This document shows, piece after piece, positions 37,701-47,768 of a stretch of DNA of 64,000 nucleotides (within the stretch, counting starts at the first letter, position 1; each line of letters opens with the position of its first letter). The notes beneath the pieces are model-generated. The model did not search any database. It was not told where the DNA came from and worked only from the letters and a program-made list of their open reading frames with translations. The position numbers were made by a program, and so were the translations under genes. Origin of the DNA: Tetranychus cinnabarinus (lineage: Eukaryota; Arthropoda; Arachnida; Trombidiformes; Tetranychidae). The DNA lies in assembly GCA_022266195.1 (NCBI GenBank), contig WHVY01000001.1, forward strand, positions 19,902,001 to 19,966,000. Direction: 5' to 3'.

Positions 37701-38909
37701 CCTCCATTCGAGAGCTAGAAATTCATATAATCTCTGGTTAAAATTGGAAAATTCTAACCATTACCAATATTTAATTATTAACAATTAGATAATTTTAACA
37801 TATGAATTGGTCTTTTGAAATATATTTGAGATCAGAGGTTTAAAACATTTGCTTTGCCTGGTATTAGCTTCGGTACTGCGCAAGTTGTTTGGACTACTGT
37901 CTAGAAACGCCTAACTTTGAGAGGGTTGCCTGAATTTAGATTTTATTTTTCTATTACTTTCAAAAGATCACTCTTCTATTATTTTTTCAATTCTGATGTG
38001 TTATTATGGTTTATTTTTTCCCATTAGTTGGAGTACCAAAGACAACAATTAATACAAGAACGTCAACAATTCCACTTGGAGCAGTTAAAAGCAGCTGAAT
38101 ATCACGCTAGACATAAGGCACAGTCAATGCTTTTGGCGCAACAAGGAAATACATCAGTAACTGAAGAGCCACCTATTAGTCAGCCAAAACAAGCACCATT
38201 TTTCCCACCACAACCACCTCCACCACCACCTACAACACCTATTCAACAGCCTCCCCATTCTCAGACTGCAATGACGGCTCAACCAGAGGCTCAGCAGCCA
38301 CACATCCCTCCGCAACCTCACAATCCTCCTCCACCTCATTCTGCACCTCAACCGCATAATCCACCACAACCATATAATGCGCCTCAACCCTACAATGCAC
38401 CACAACCATACAACACTCCACAACCCCACAATCCTCCTCCACCTCATTCTGCACCTCAACCCTACAATGCACCACAACCATATAACACTCCACAACCCCA
38501 CAATCCTCCTCCACCTCATTCTGCACCTCAACCGCATAATGCACCACAACCACATAATGCACCTCAACCCTACAATGCACCACAACCATACAACACTCCG
38601 CAACCCCACAATCCTCCTCCACCTCATTCTGCACCTCAACCCTACAATGCACCACAACCATACAACACTCCACAACCCCACAATCCTCCTCCACCTCATT
38701 CTGCACCTCAACCGCATAATGCACCTCAACCCTACAATGCACCTCAACCCTACAATGCACCACAACCCTACAACACTCCACAACCCCACAATCCTCCTCC
38801 ACCTCATTCTGCACCTCAACCGCATAATGCACCACAACCACATAATGCACCTCAACCCTACCATACAACACTCCACAACCCCACAAAGACTTCTTTTTGT
38901 GATAATTAA
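34706..38909 (+). CDS. mor: SWI/SNF complex core subunit SMARCC (BAF155/170, moira)
   Basis: Modelled exons are 34706-34828, 35078-37387 and 38028-38909, giving 1,104 residues. The SWIRM domain (about residues 199-315) includes PSYSAWFDYNSIHAVE, ALPEFFNG and YRLNPTEYLT. The SANT domain (about 386-434) includes TREWEDQEILLLLEAIEMYKDDW and RTQEECILKFLRLP. A coiled coil follows, with [20 protein letters not shown] continuing across the intron into LEYQRQQLIQERQQFHLEQL. This is the scaffold pair of BAF/PBAP nucleosome remodellers in the nucleus. The tail is a Pro/Gln/His/Asn repeat array that ends out of frame with itself. The MARR/BRCT/chromo module that normally fills the first ~300-400 residues is not visible, and ATG 34,706 is simply the first Met of the earliest supported exon. 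An acceptor-like TTAG at about 34,622 means upstream coding exons remain possible. Identity is certain; the 5' end is not. Confidence 0.85.
34980..35016. repeat. Perfect 37-nt inverted repeat in SMARCC intron
   Basis: Two 18-base arms, beginning TCTCATTCCTATATGATG, pair perfectly around a single C. It lies in the intron between 34,829 and 35,077, about 60 bp before the acceptor, so the transcript could fold into a hairpin close to the 3' splice site. Confidence 0.9.
38321..38892 (+). repeat. Coding minisatellite with higher-order structure in SMARCC tail
   Basis: The landmark CACAATCCTCCTCC recurs at spacings of 108, 72, 108, 72 and 108 bp (the inner CAATCC at 38,321, 38,429, 38,501, 38,609, 38,681 and 38,789), so the higher-order unit is 180 bp. 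All spacings are multiples of 36, which keeps the frame. The base unit is 18 bp, encoding PQPYNA-like hexapeptides. The final unit lacks 13 bp (AATGCACCACAAC, missing at about 38,861) relative to the matching unit at 38,521-38,610. This shifts the reading frame for the last codons. Confidence 0.9.
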
Positions 38910-38917
38910 ACCTAGAA

Positions 38918-38923
38918 AATAAA
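38918..38923 (+). other. Likely polyadenylation signal of SMARCC
   Basis: AATAAA lies 9 bp after the stop codon of the SMARCC frame. It is the nearest canonical signal; such a short 3' UTR would be unusual, so a later signal may be used. Confidence 0.3.
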
Positions 38924-39346
38924 AGAAAAATTAAATTTAATGAGTTTAATTCGAGGTATCTTCAATTCAATTCAACTTTTCTGTAAAAAAATATTTCAAA
39001 GACATGAAATTAATTTTGAAATATCAAAAATCCTAGACATAATCTAATGGGAAGAAATTGCCTGTAAATCAAGTAAAGTCAATTTGAAATGTAAATTACA
39101 CATAATAAATTTCAATTATAATAAGAGACATTGAGATTGACGTTGTATTGATAAAAAATAAATTGTTAAAAATCTAGGATATATTATAAGGAAATTAAAG
39201 TTTCTTCCAATAATCTCTCTAGCCTTGAAATGAAGTATTTGATCTCACTTGTCAGTTGATTAATTTCTTTTGACAATCGATTTTTACAGCAAATATTTTT
39301 AATTTTTAAAATTTTTAATTATAACAATCAGATGTATTTCACGAAT

Positions 39347-40095
39347 TTATTCCCTTTCCTTGATCGTTAGTTTCTTCATTGATTCTGCAAATTTGGTAAG
39401 ATCTTTTTCCTTAATGTATGGAGATGCGACGAATGTGCTTTTTAATCGAGTTTCTTGTTTCTTTTTTGGTAAATTTTCTGACAAATCGTCTTCTCCAGTT
39501 CCTGCAAACGTTTCATGGTCGTTCTCTTTATTATTTTCATGGTCATTGTCAGTTTCCACACGAGGAACCATGAGAACCTCTGCTCCTCGAGCTCCTTTGG
39601 TGTCGTGATAAATTTTAACGCTCACTGGAGTTACGGAAGTATTACTTCTCATCCAAAATGGTTCCTCGTCTAATTGTTCTTTCAAGAAACATGATGCCTT
39701 GTAACATAAATTGGAACAGAATAACTTCCTTTCAGATAGATCATATACTTTGTGTTCAGCTAGTGAGATATGGTAGCGTTGTTTACATGGTTTAGGTAGA
39801 TTTGCGAAACAAAGTGGATAGCCACAAATATTGACCAAGCTTCTCTCCACATTTACATCTTCATAGTCTTGTTTACACAAGAATTTGCAATGTTCAATTA
39901 AACTTGCTTCATCAATCTTTTTATCAACAATTTCCTCTACAATTGAAACAATTTTACGTTTTCCTTCTTTAATCTTTTCAACCTTTCTCCTAGCTTCTTC
40001 TCGAGCGGCTCGTCGAATCAGTTCTTTTCTTAGTTTCTCTTCTTTAGCTAAATTTATCTCCTTCTTTGGATTCTCCTTTCCTTTAGATTCATTCA
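39347..40095 (-). CDS. RPAP2: RNA polymerase II-associated protein 2 (Rtr1-type CTD phosphatase)
   Basis: About 249 residues. A Lys/Arg/Glu-rich helix (residues 11-60) precedes the RPAP2/Rtr1 domain with its zinc ligands C91-x4-C96 (CGYPLC) and C127-x3-C131 (FCSNLCYKAS). YDLSERK lies just before the second pair. The C-terminal third is acidic and poorly conserved. RPAP2 removes Ser5 phosphate from the Pol II CTD and helps Pol II assembly and import. The exon starts after an acceptor (TTCTTACAG) with TG AAT GAA, and no Met occurs in the conserved N-terminal part. The start codon is therefore probably split, A|TG, with its A at the end of an upstream exon. A GTGAGT donor preceded by A at 40,435 would fit. 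Length and domain agree with short arthropod RPAP2; the exact start is uncertain. Confidence 0.88.
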
Positions 40096-40225
40096 CTGTA
40101 AGAAATAAAAACAATTAAAGGGTGTCTGTTTTAAAGTGTCTTGAGCATCAAAACTTGAATGAGCCTTATTGGGTCCAGATAAAAAACCCAACAACAAATG
40201 GAAACCATTTTAGATAAAAAATAGC

Positions 40226-40352
40226 CTCAACACCATCTTTAGAAATTAAAATCAATTAAACATTTGAAAAATGAAAAGATTTTGTAAGAAATTAAAAATT
40301 TGATATTTGAATTTTTAAATGTTTGATTTCAATTTCTAAAGATGGTGTTGAG
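40226..40352. repeat. 127-bp foldback / hairpin element
   Basis: Arms of about 45 bp at 40,226-40,271 and 40,308-40,352 begin with CTCAACACCATCTTTAGAAA on each strand. They pair with one base difference and a short bulge, separated by about 36 bp. The element sits in the putative first intron of RPAP2. It could be a small MITE or a hairpin-RNA source. Confidence 0.8.
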
Positions 40353-40837
40353 CAAAAAGTAAAGGAGAAGAGGTCTCTCTCAATGCAATTTTGTGAAGCT
40401 TACAAAGTGGCTCTAATGGATAATAAATACTCACTCTTTAATAAGTCATAAAAACTGAGCAATCATGAGTCAAATTGTCACAAAGACAGAATCACTGATT
40501 AAATAAAAAAACAAGAACCAATCCAGTAGCAACAACTTGATTAACAGTTGGAAAAAACAGCTGTTTAACGCCAAATAGGTGGATCGATTAAGGCGCACAG
40601 TTTGAATGTGGATAATTAACAGTTAGGGTTAATTAGAAGCCATTGATATTAAAATTGGTTTAACATGTAGCAAAAGAATATGAAGCTGATAATTCAAGAC
40701 TGAATACATGGGAATCAATGGAACAAGAGTTTGGATATCAAATCAACTTGTTAGGAATTAACGTCATTAGTCAACAAAGCTGCAAGCCTAATTAAATTTG
40801 ACATTTGATTAGAGTGAGAGAGCTTAGAGTCAGCAGT

Positions 40838-42805
40838 GAATTGAGGATTACTCATTTAGATGCTTTTACATAATCAATAAAAATGTTTATTACGATTTCA
40901 AAGATAAAACAACCTTAAAAACGTATCGTATGAGTCGTTAGCAACGCATTGATATACGGTTGGTGGGGTTTCACCACTTTTTTCAATTATCACTGTTACT
41001 ACACGAATTCGATAACCATCATTTCTCTGAACTAGTTTCATGCAATTTTCCCTAGGATAGGTTAAATAGAAAGAGTAAACAGGTTATTTGAAAACAAAAT
41101 GCAACAGATATGAAGACATGAAATGATAACAAGATAGGTTTGTGAATTGATTTGAAAAGAGAGGGAGCGAAAGAGAGATAGAGAGAGATTAATTTTAAGA
41201 TAGTGATAAAAAGATAGTTAATATGATCAAAGAAGAGTAAAAATCATCCGTTCAGTTGTCGTTCATTCCTAGTTATAAATTTCATCCTATTGTACAAGTT
41301 TACTTATGATTCCTTACCTCATTTTAGCTTACATTTACGATTTTGACTTTGAAGATTTTCTTGATCTCTTTGATTGAAACCCTTCGGTGTTGAAATAAAT
41401 TGAAAATCTGAAAATGGCTTCTAAGGAAAAGGTTGCAATTATCGGAAGGTAAGTAAAAACAGTTCATTTGTCACAATAACAATTGTTTATCTTCACCGCT
41501 AATAACAAATAAACTTTATTCTTATTCTTATTCTTATTCAATATTCAGTGGTCTGATTGGACAAAGCTGGGCAATGATTTTCGTCTCTGCTGGCTATCGG
41601 GTTCAAATGTATGATAACCAACCGGAGAAAGTCATAACTGCCATCAAATCAATCGTTGATCAACTTAATAATTTGGAATCAAAGAAACTTCTTCGTGGTA
41701 ACTTATCAGCCTCAGAACAAGCTGCATTGATCAGTGGAGCAACAACAATGTCTGAGGTCTTGCAAGACGTTTTTTGGGTTCAAGTAAGTAACAAATTTGA
41801 CCTTTACGAATAGATCTGAATGTTACAACCTATTGATTCAGTTTGAATAGCTCTGATTGAGAGTTGAAATCAAACTTGAAATTGAAATGGCGACAATATG
41901 TTGTGGAAATATAGTTACTGAGAAAACAAAATATTTTCAACATTAAAATTAACTGTTTGTCTAATGTTTTACTTTCAGATGTTATTGTATGATAGGTTTA
42001 TTCAAATGGTGTCTTTTTTATTTTACTTTACAGGAATGTGTTTTTGAAGATGTTGCTCTGAAACAGAAAGTGTTCAAACATATCGATAGCATGCTCAAAT
42101 GTGACCCCATCCTGTGCAGCTCAACCAGTTTCATACCTCCATCTCAATTTATGGGACACATTAGACATCGATCATCTGCTCTTGTTAATCACCCTGTCAA
42201 TCCACCTTATTTTGCTCCATTGACTGAATTGGTTCCCTCACCATGGACTAAACCAGAAATAGTCAGTAGAGCAAAGGCTATTTTAACTGAAGTTGGTCAA
42301 AAGCCGATTGTCGTTAAGAAAGAGGTTCCTGGCTTCATTATTAATCGTATTCAAGATGCCATTTTTGCTGAGGCTTATCGATTAATTGAAGATGATGTGG
42401 TTAGTGTCGAGGATTTAGATGCTGTTATGTCTGAAGGACTCGGAATGAGATATGCTTTCACAGGTCCATGGGAAACTGCTCATTTGAATGCCAATGGAAT
42501 GACTGAGTATTTTGAAAAGTACGCTCAAGGAATTTTTGATGTTCAATCTACATTCAAGCCAGTCAAAAAGATGGAAGGACCAACAGCTGAAAAAATCATC
42601 GAGGCGATGAATAAGAAAGTGCCTATGGAAACCTTGAATGAACGACGAAAATGGCGTGATGAAATGATGATTAAACTGTCTCAAATAAAAAAGTCTTCTC
42701 AATAATCAATTTATACTGAAATCGGTACTGAAATCATGAAAAATTTAGATTCTTAGTTCGACTATCATGTAATAATTTTATATCTCTTATGATGTAACTA
42801 AATCA
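40838..42805 (+). repeat. Segmental duplication, copy 1 (CRYL1 and flanks)
   Basis: This block is homologous to 59,250-61,325. It includes about 570 bp upstream of CRYL1, both introns and about 100 bp downstream. Because the introns are kept, the copy arose from DNA and not by retroposition. Confidence 0.9.
41414..42705 (+). CDS. CRYL1: Lambda-crystallin homologue / L-gulonate 3-dehydrogenase
   Basis: Three exons, 41414-41448, 41549-41783 and 42034-42705, encode 313 residues (human CRYL1 has 319). The Rossmann NAD motif is VAIIGSGLIGQSWA near the N-terminus, formed across intron 1, and is followed by AGYRVQMYD with the acidic NAD-selective residue. The 3-hydroxyacyl-CoA dehydrogenase-type core shows VNHPVNPPYFAPLTELVPSP, VKKEVPGFIINRIQDAIFAE and GLGMRYAFTGPWETAHLNA. 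The cytosolic enzyme oxidises L-gulonate with NAD in the glucuronate-xylulose (pentose) pathway. All core motifs are present, so this copy should be active. An AATAAA lies at 42,873. A broken duplicate lies about 18.7 kb downstream. Confidence 0.95.
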
Positions 42806-42872
42806 CAACCACTAGTGCCTTATAACTAAAACTGTTAAGTCGAGTAGTTTACTTGCCTGTAATGAGATTTTA

Positions 42873-42878
42873 AATAAA
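42873..42878 (+). other. Polyadenylation signal of CRYL1
   Basis: AATAAA lies about 170 bp after the CRYL1 stop codon. It is the first canonical signal downstream. It lies outside the duplicated block, so the second copy does not share it. Confidence 0.6.
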
Positions 42879-43416
42879 GCTTTGTTAAATCTTAATCTTT
42901 GCTCAATTTAATCACAATACTGTTGAAAAAATCTGCAAAAAGCAGACTTTTCATATTCCTGCGGCTTGTCAGTAAAAAGTTTAAACTGAGATTTAATAGC
43001 TTAAGACATCAACCTTAATTTAAAATCTTTACTCAATCAATTAGCGAGCCTTCTTGAACCCCCTTTAAGATACATAAATGTCGTCTAAATTCATAAAATT
43101 CTTAGATGATAAATATGCCTTAAAATGAAGACGAGATTTTAGACCAATAAAACTAGAATCTCGAGAAAGACTAAACCTCTATGGAGATTTAATGTTAAGT
43201 CATTGAGTAATTACCAATTAGAGATGATATTAAAAGCAAAAATATATTTGATAAATAAGGTTACATTGATTTGTTTGTCTTTCAATTTAATAAGAATTTT
43301 GGGTAAAAATTAACTCAGAAGGCGTATGCCTACAGAGGACAGTAGCCAAATGATTGGCCAGTTTTGTCCAGATCAAAATCAGAAACAAGACTCAACAGTC
43401 AACTTGTCTGTCCAAT

Positions 43417-44814
43417 TCATTTCTGTGATTTACTTTCGGACGTTTGACTTGCTGTTGTTGCATGCGATGTTGTTGCACTTGATGTTGTTACATTTGATGT
43501 TGCATTTTTACTCGATAATCTTGATTTGCTAATTGATTTGACAGACGAGTGGTGCGATTTTTTTGTATCAAATGTCTTGGATGAGTTGGAATCAGTTTTC
43601 GAGCTTGACAGTTCACTTTGAAGTTGCGTTTTCGAAGGTTTCTTTACTGATTTCAATTTTGCCTCATTTATTTGAATTGCTTCCAACTTTGAATTTACTT
43701 TGGACTTGCGGCCACTCAATTCCAATTTAGATTCTCCAGGTATAATCGACATGACTGAGCTTCGAGCTTCATAAGCATTCAATTTTTTAAAGTACACAAA
43801 GATGTAAAAACTTGACATTACGATAACGAATAAAATGAATAGAGCTGCGATGATTAGAAAAAAGTAGTGATAAGCAGAATTTTCAGAGCCAGTTTTTGGA
43901 GTACATTTAGTATCACATTGAGAACCGCATTCTGCTAGAACCAGACAATCACAACCTTCAGCATCTTCAACAATCCCATTGCCACAAACTGGAATCAAAA
44001 CATATTCTGGAGCTTTTTTGCCGCAAGTATGGTTCTTTGCGCCAATTTGATTGATTAAACATTTGTTCAGTTTACCAGAAACGGATTTAGCAGGAGTTTC
44101 ATCGAAGATATAACAAGGGTCATCGGTTCCAGGTTTTATACAATAATTATTACAGCCACCAAGAAGTCGCACAATCCCTATCCATAGATCATCATCTCTA
44201 TTTAAATTTTTATTTTTATGGTTGTAACGCCAATACAGTGTAGGTATCTGTTTAGTTGTACACAGATCAAGTTTGGACTCTGAAAATGTCGATAGCTTCT
44301 GAAAAAACACAAAAACCACTATGATTGCATCAAAATGTTGATCCTTTAAAAGATCGCTTAATTTATCATGAGTCCCTTTAACCATGTTTTCCCCGTTAAC
44401 CTTTGTCAAATTTGATGGTAAAGACGGAACATGGGCGGCTCCAATAATGAAGGAAAGAAATCCAATTTTGCTCAAGAAATTGTTGAGAATACGAACATGA
44501 TGTTGAAGAAGGTTGATTCCTGCTGAGCCATTTTTAGGTTGCTCGATGATGAAATAAAGTCCAATGTAGCTATTTATATTAGAAGCTGATACTCTATGTA
44601 CTTGACCGGTTATATTTGAGGTATAAACATCAATCTGATTGAACCAAATGCTTACTTGGGCATCCAGATTGTTAGGCTGTTGCAACAGTTCTTCTGGTAC
44701 CATGTTATCATCCAAATCGTTAAATAAATCATCTGATGTTTCTAAAGTATTTACAATACTCACGAGTGTGGAATGGTAAAGTAAAAAACAGATAAACTTA
44801 TAAATTATTACCAT
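43417..44814 (-). CDS. ADAM-like type I membrane protein lacking the protease motif
   Basis: A single-exon frame of 465 residues with a signal peptide (about 1-23) and an extracellular part with N-glycosylation sites. A cysteine block (about 221-265) is spaced like the end of an ADAM metalloprotease domain. It is followed by the disintegrin opening VCGNGIVEDAEGCDC (276-290), cut short after CGSQCDTKC. One membrane helix (about 316-342) and a Ser/Lys/Thr-rich cytoplasmic tail end the protein. The place where ADAMs carry HExxHxxGxxH reads WIGIVRLLGG, so no zinc site exists and catalysis is not expected. ADAM family proteins with dead protease domains act in adhesion or receptor binding; any such role here is inferred. 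Lack of introns and low similarity suggest a lineage-specific, fast-evolving or retroposed member. The start gives a clear leader. Confidence 0.75.
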   Translation of the reverse strand: MVIIYKFICFLLYHSTLVSIVNTLETSDDLFNDLDDNMVPEELLQQPNNLDAQVSIWFNQIDVYTSNITGQVHRVSASNINSYIGLYFIIEQPKNGSAGINLLQHHVRILNNFLSKIGFLSFIIGAAHVPSLPSNLTKVNGENMVKGTHDKLSDLLKDQHFDAIIVVFVFFQKLSTFSESKLDLCTTKQIPTLYWRYNHKNKNLNRDDDLWIGIVRLLGGCNNYCIKPGTDDPCYIFDETPAKSVSGKLNKCLINQIGAKNHTCGKKAPEYVLIPVCGNGIVEDAEGCDCLVLAECGSQCDTKCTPKTGSENSAYHYFFLIIAALFILFVIVMSSFYIFVYFKKLNAYEARSSVMSIIPGESKLELSGRKSKVNSKLEAIQINEAKLKSVKKPSKTQLQSELSSSKTDSNSSKTFDTKKSHHSSVKSISKSRLSSKNATSNVTTSSATTSHATTASQTSESKSQK

Positions 44815-45085
44815 GAATCAAAAATTATCTAATTGCCAGTGAATAAAACATTAAACGATAGTCTTTGGTTACAAAATTGTATTAATGTTCAAATTTGAGC
44901 CATAAATGGGTTTTGTTAAGTGAACCATTAAATTAATTAAGCTTTAAAGAAACGTATTCAATACTCTCCGTTATAGAATCAAGGATGATAAAAGTTAAGT
45001 TGGAAATCAGATGAAATCATAAGAATAATAAAGGCTTGTTGCTACAAAGACACAACTAACACAATTGTAACATCTCTACACAAAC

Positions 45086-46320
45086 AGACACAAATAGTGA
45101 AAGAAAAATGGGCAAAAAACGGGTAAAAATTTATTTCTATCAAATTAAGACTCTGTGGCTTTGTAGGGAAATGAAAACTGAATTCATTGGTGCTATTAAA
45201 AAATGTCTCCGATTGACAGATTTTGAGAAAATCGAGTTCGAAGTTCAAACTTGTATCGCTGTTTGTACAATTATTGAAGCAGATTTTTTGATGAAACTCA
45301 TTTTGCTGATGTTAATTTTTATGATAAACCGGAAAATGCACTTAAATACTTGAAATAAAACTTTGCGTTTCTGTAAAACAGATCACTTCGATTTGAAGTT
45401 AAACCGACGGTATTCTGCGACCATAAGGTTTAGCAAGCTGAAAGTAACTATCCTTCCATAAAAATTGTTTATACACATCATGGGTCAAATAATTTTTTCA
45501 ATTTATTGATAGTTTTCTTGATTTTGGCCATTGGCCTAAAAAGTTTTAATCTTGATATTTCGAAAATGGTAGCAGCCACAATCAAAATTCTTTCACTAAT
45601 TTAATGCTTTATTCATCGTAATTCAATACAATTCAATAAATTTCCATTCACATATTTGGTTCATGATTTTTGGGTTGTAATTATACGAGCAACAAGCTTT
45701 TTCAACAAACAAAACTCATCTCAACCCATTTCTTGGTTTTTAAACCATTTTTCTGGTTAAGCTTACAAATGAAATACAAAGAATGCTGCCAAAGGCTCGA
45801 ACGTTTGAGTTAAGAGTTGAGACTTGATGAAGTTTGTAGGGAAGTAGAAACTAAATCTTTTGGTGCTATTTAATAATTCATCCGATGGATTATTTTGGAG
45901 AAAATCGAGATCAAAGTTGAAACTTCGATTGGTCTTTTTTCAGCTATGGAGCCAGATTTTCACAAATAACTAATTTTAGCCAACTATCTTTGGATGATGA
46001 ATCAGAAAATGGCCTTATATAGAGAAATACTATTTTCCTTTTCTGTAAAACAGATCAAGTTCGATTTGCAGTTAAACCGACTGAATTCTTTGACCGTGAG
46101 GTTTAGCAAGCTCAAACTTATCATTCGTCCATGTTAATTGTTTGTATACATCATGGATCAAATATTTTTTTCAGTTTATTGATAGTTCTCCTGATTTTGG
46201 CCTTAAGCCAACAAAGTTTTGATCTTAATATTTCTAAAACGGTGGCAGCCACAATAACCATTTTTAGATAAACATTGGGTTTTGTTATGGGCTATAATAT
46301 AATATAAATCAAATCAATTA
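45086..46320 (-). repeat. Tandem repeat element, copy 2 (inverted)
   Basis: This is the same two-unit element as at 24,755-26,060 but in reverse orientation. The landmarks 'ggccattggcctaaaaag' and 'gtggcagccacaata' recur about 670 bp apart. The unique end segment (complement of 'cagagtcttaatttgataga') lies near 45,130. It forms one arm of a large inverted repeat with the following copy, and over at least 400 bp the arms look more than 90% identical by eye. Frames here (for example 45,108-45,353) are repeat sequence, not genes. Confidence 0.85.
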
Positions 46321-46358
46321 ATAATGAATATTCTTCTAATTAATGGAGTTTGAGTCTA

Positions 46359-47362
46359 GTAACCATTCAACTTTATAAATCTAGTCTCTAACTTGACAAC
46401 ATAAGTAATAAATCGCTATAACTTATTTCGTAGAGTCTTGAATAATTTATTGTGACATTGCATTATGGCCCATAATGAAACCTAATGTTTGGAGAAAGAA
46501 TAATCATTTTAGGTGCTACCATTGCCGAAATATCTAGACTCAAATTTTTCAGTCGAATGGCCAAAATCCGGAGAACTGTTGATAAATTGAAAAAAGTATT
46601 CAATCCAAGATGTGAGCAATCAACTTTTAGCAACAAATAGCTAATTTCAGCTTTCTAACTCTTACAATCAAAGAATACGGTCGGTTTAACTGCAAATCGA
46701 AGTGATCTATTTTACAGAAACACAAAGTTTTATTTCATGTTTTTGAGTGCATTTTCTGATTTATCATAAAAATTGACATCAATAAACAAGAGTTTCATCA
46801 AAAAATCTGGCTCCATAGCTGAAAAAAGACCAATCGAAGTTTCAACTTTGATCTCGATTTTCTCCAAAATAATCCATCGGATGAATTATTAAATAGCACC
46901 AAAAGATTTAGTTTCTACTTCCCTACAAACTTCATCAAGTCTCAACTCTTAACTCAAACGTTCGAGCCTTTGGCAGCATTCTTTGCATTTCATTTGAAAG
47001 CTTAACCAGAAAAATGGTTTAAAAACCAAGAAATGGGTTGAGATGAGTTTTGTTTGTTGAAAAAGCTTGTTGCTCGTACAATTAAAACCCAAAAATCATG
47101 AACCAAATACGCGAATGGAAAGTTATTGAATTGTATTGAATTACTAATTAATAAAGCATTAAATTAGTGCAAGAATGATGATTGTGGCTGCTATTATTTT
47201 CGAAATATCGAGATTAAAACTTTTTAGGCCAATGGCCAAAATCAAGAGAACTATCGATAAATTGAAAAAATTATTTGATCCATGATGTGTACAAACAATG
47301 TTCATGGGCGAATAGTAAATTTCAGCTTGCTAAACCTCATGGTCACAGAATACCGTCGGTTT
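46359..47362 (+). repeat. Tandem repeat element, copy 3 (plus strand, 3' interrupted)
   Basis: The start is homologous to 24,755 ('ttcaactttataaatc'). Unit landmarks lie at about 46,527 and 47,199, a period of 672 bp. Similarity stops abruptly at 'ccgtcggttta' near 47,362, where the DEG/ENaC-bearing segment begins. Confidence 0.85.
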
Positions 47363-47768
47363 ACTGATTTTGGTGAACAGAGTCGATCATCATTTGGTAA
47401 AACACGACTACAGAATAAATTGGAAGGGCTACGTTTAATAGATACACTTGTTACAGATACACTTCTTAATTGTCTCAATAAATTCTCAATCTTTATATTG
47501 TATTTTCAGTTCAATAATATGAAATTGATTTCTATTTGCGAATAAACCCACAATTAACTTTTACAATTGCTTATTTTCTTCCACTAACTATTAACTACCA
47601 ATTCGCGTCTCACAAGCAAATGTTATATTCACATGGGAAAAACAATAAAAGCCAAGCTACATGTTATTTGTTTCAATAACTTATCAGGTAAGTGTAATCC
47701 AGTATTTTGTTCATTCATTTGAATGATCACTGAGATGAGTTTCCATGTAAATTGTCTCTCCGTTTCCA

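Noticed and set aside
38154..38922. Long antisense and alternative-frame proteins of about 180-240 residues
   Set aside because: They are shadows of the SMARCC coding minisatellite, kept open only because its period is a multiple of three.
47282..47545. 87-codon frame before the DEG/ENaC gene
   Set aside because: It spans the repeat/non-repeat junction at 47,362, so it is not a conserved gene.
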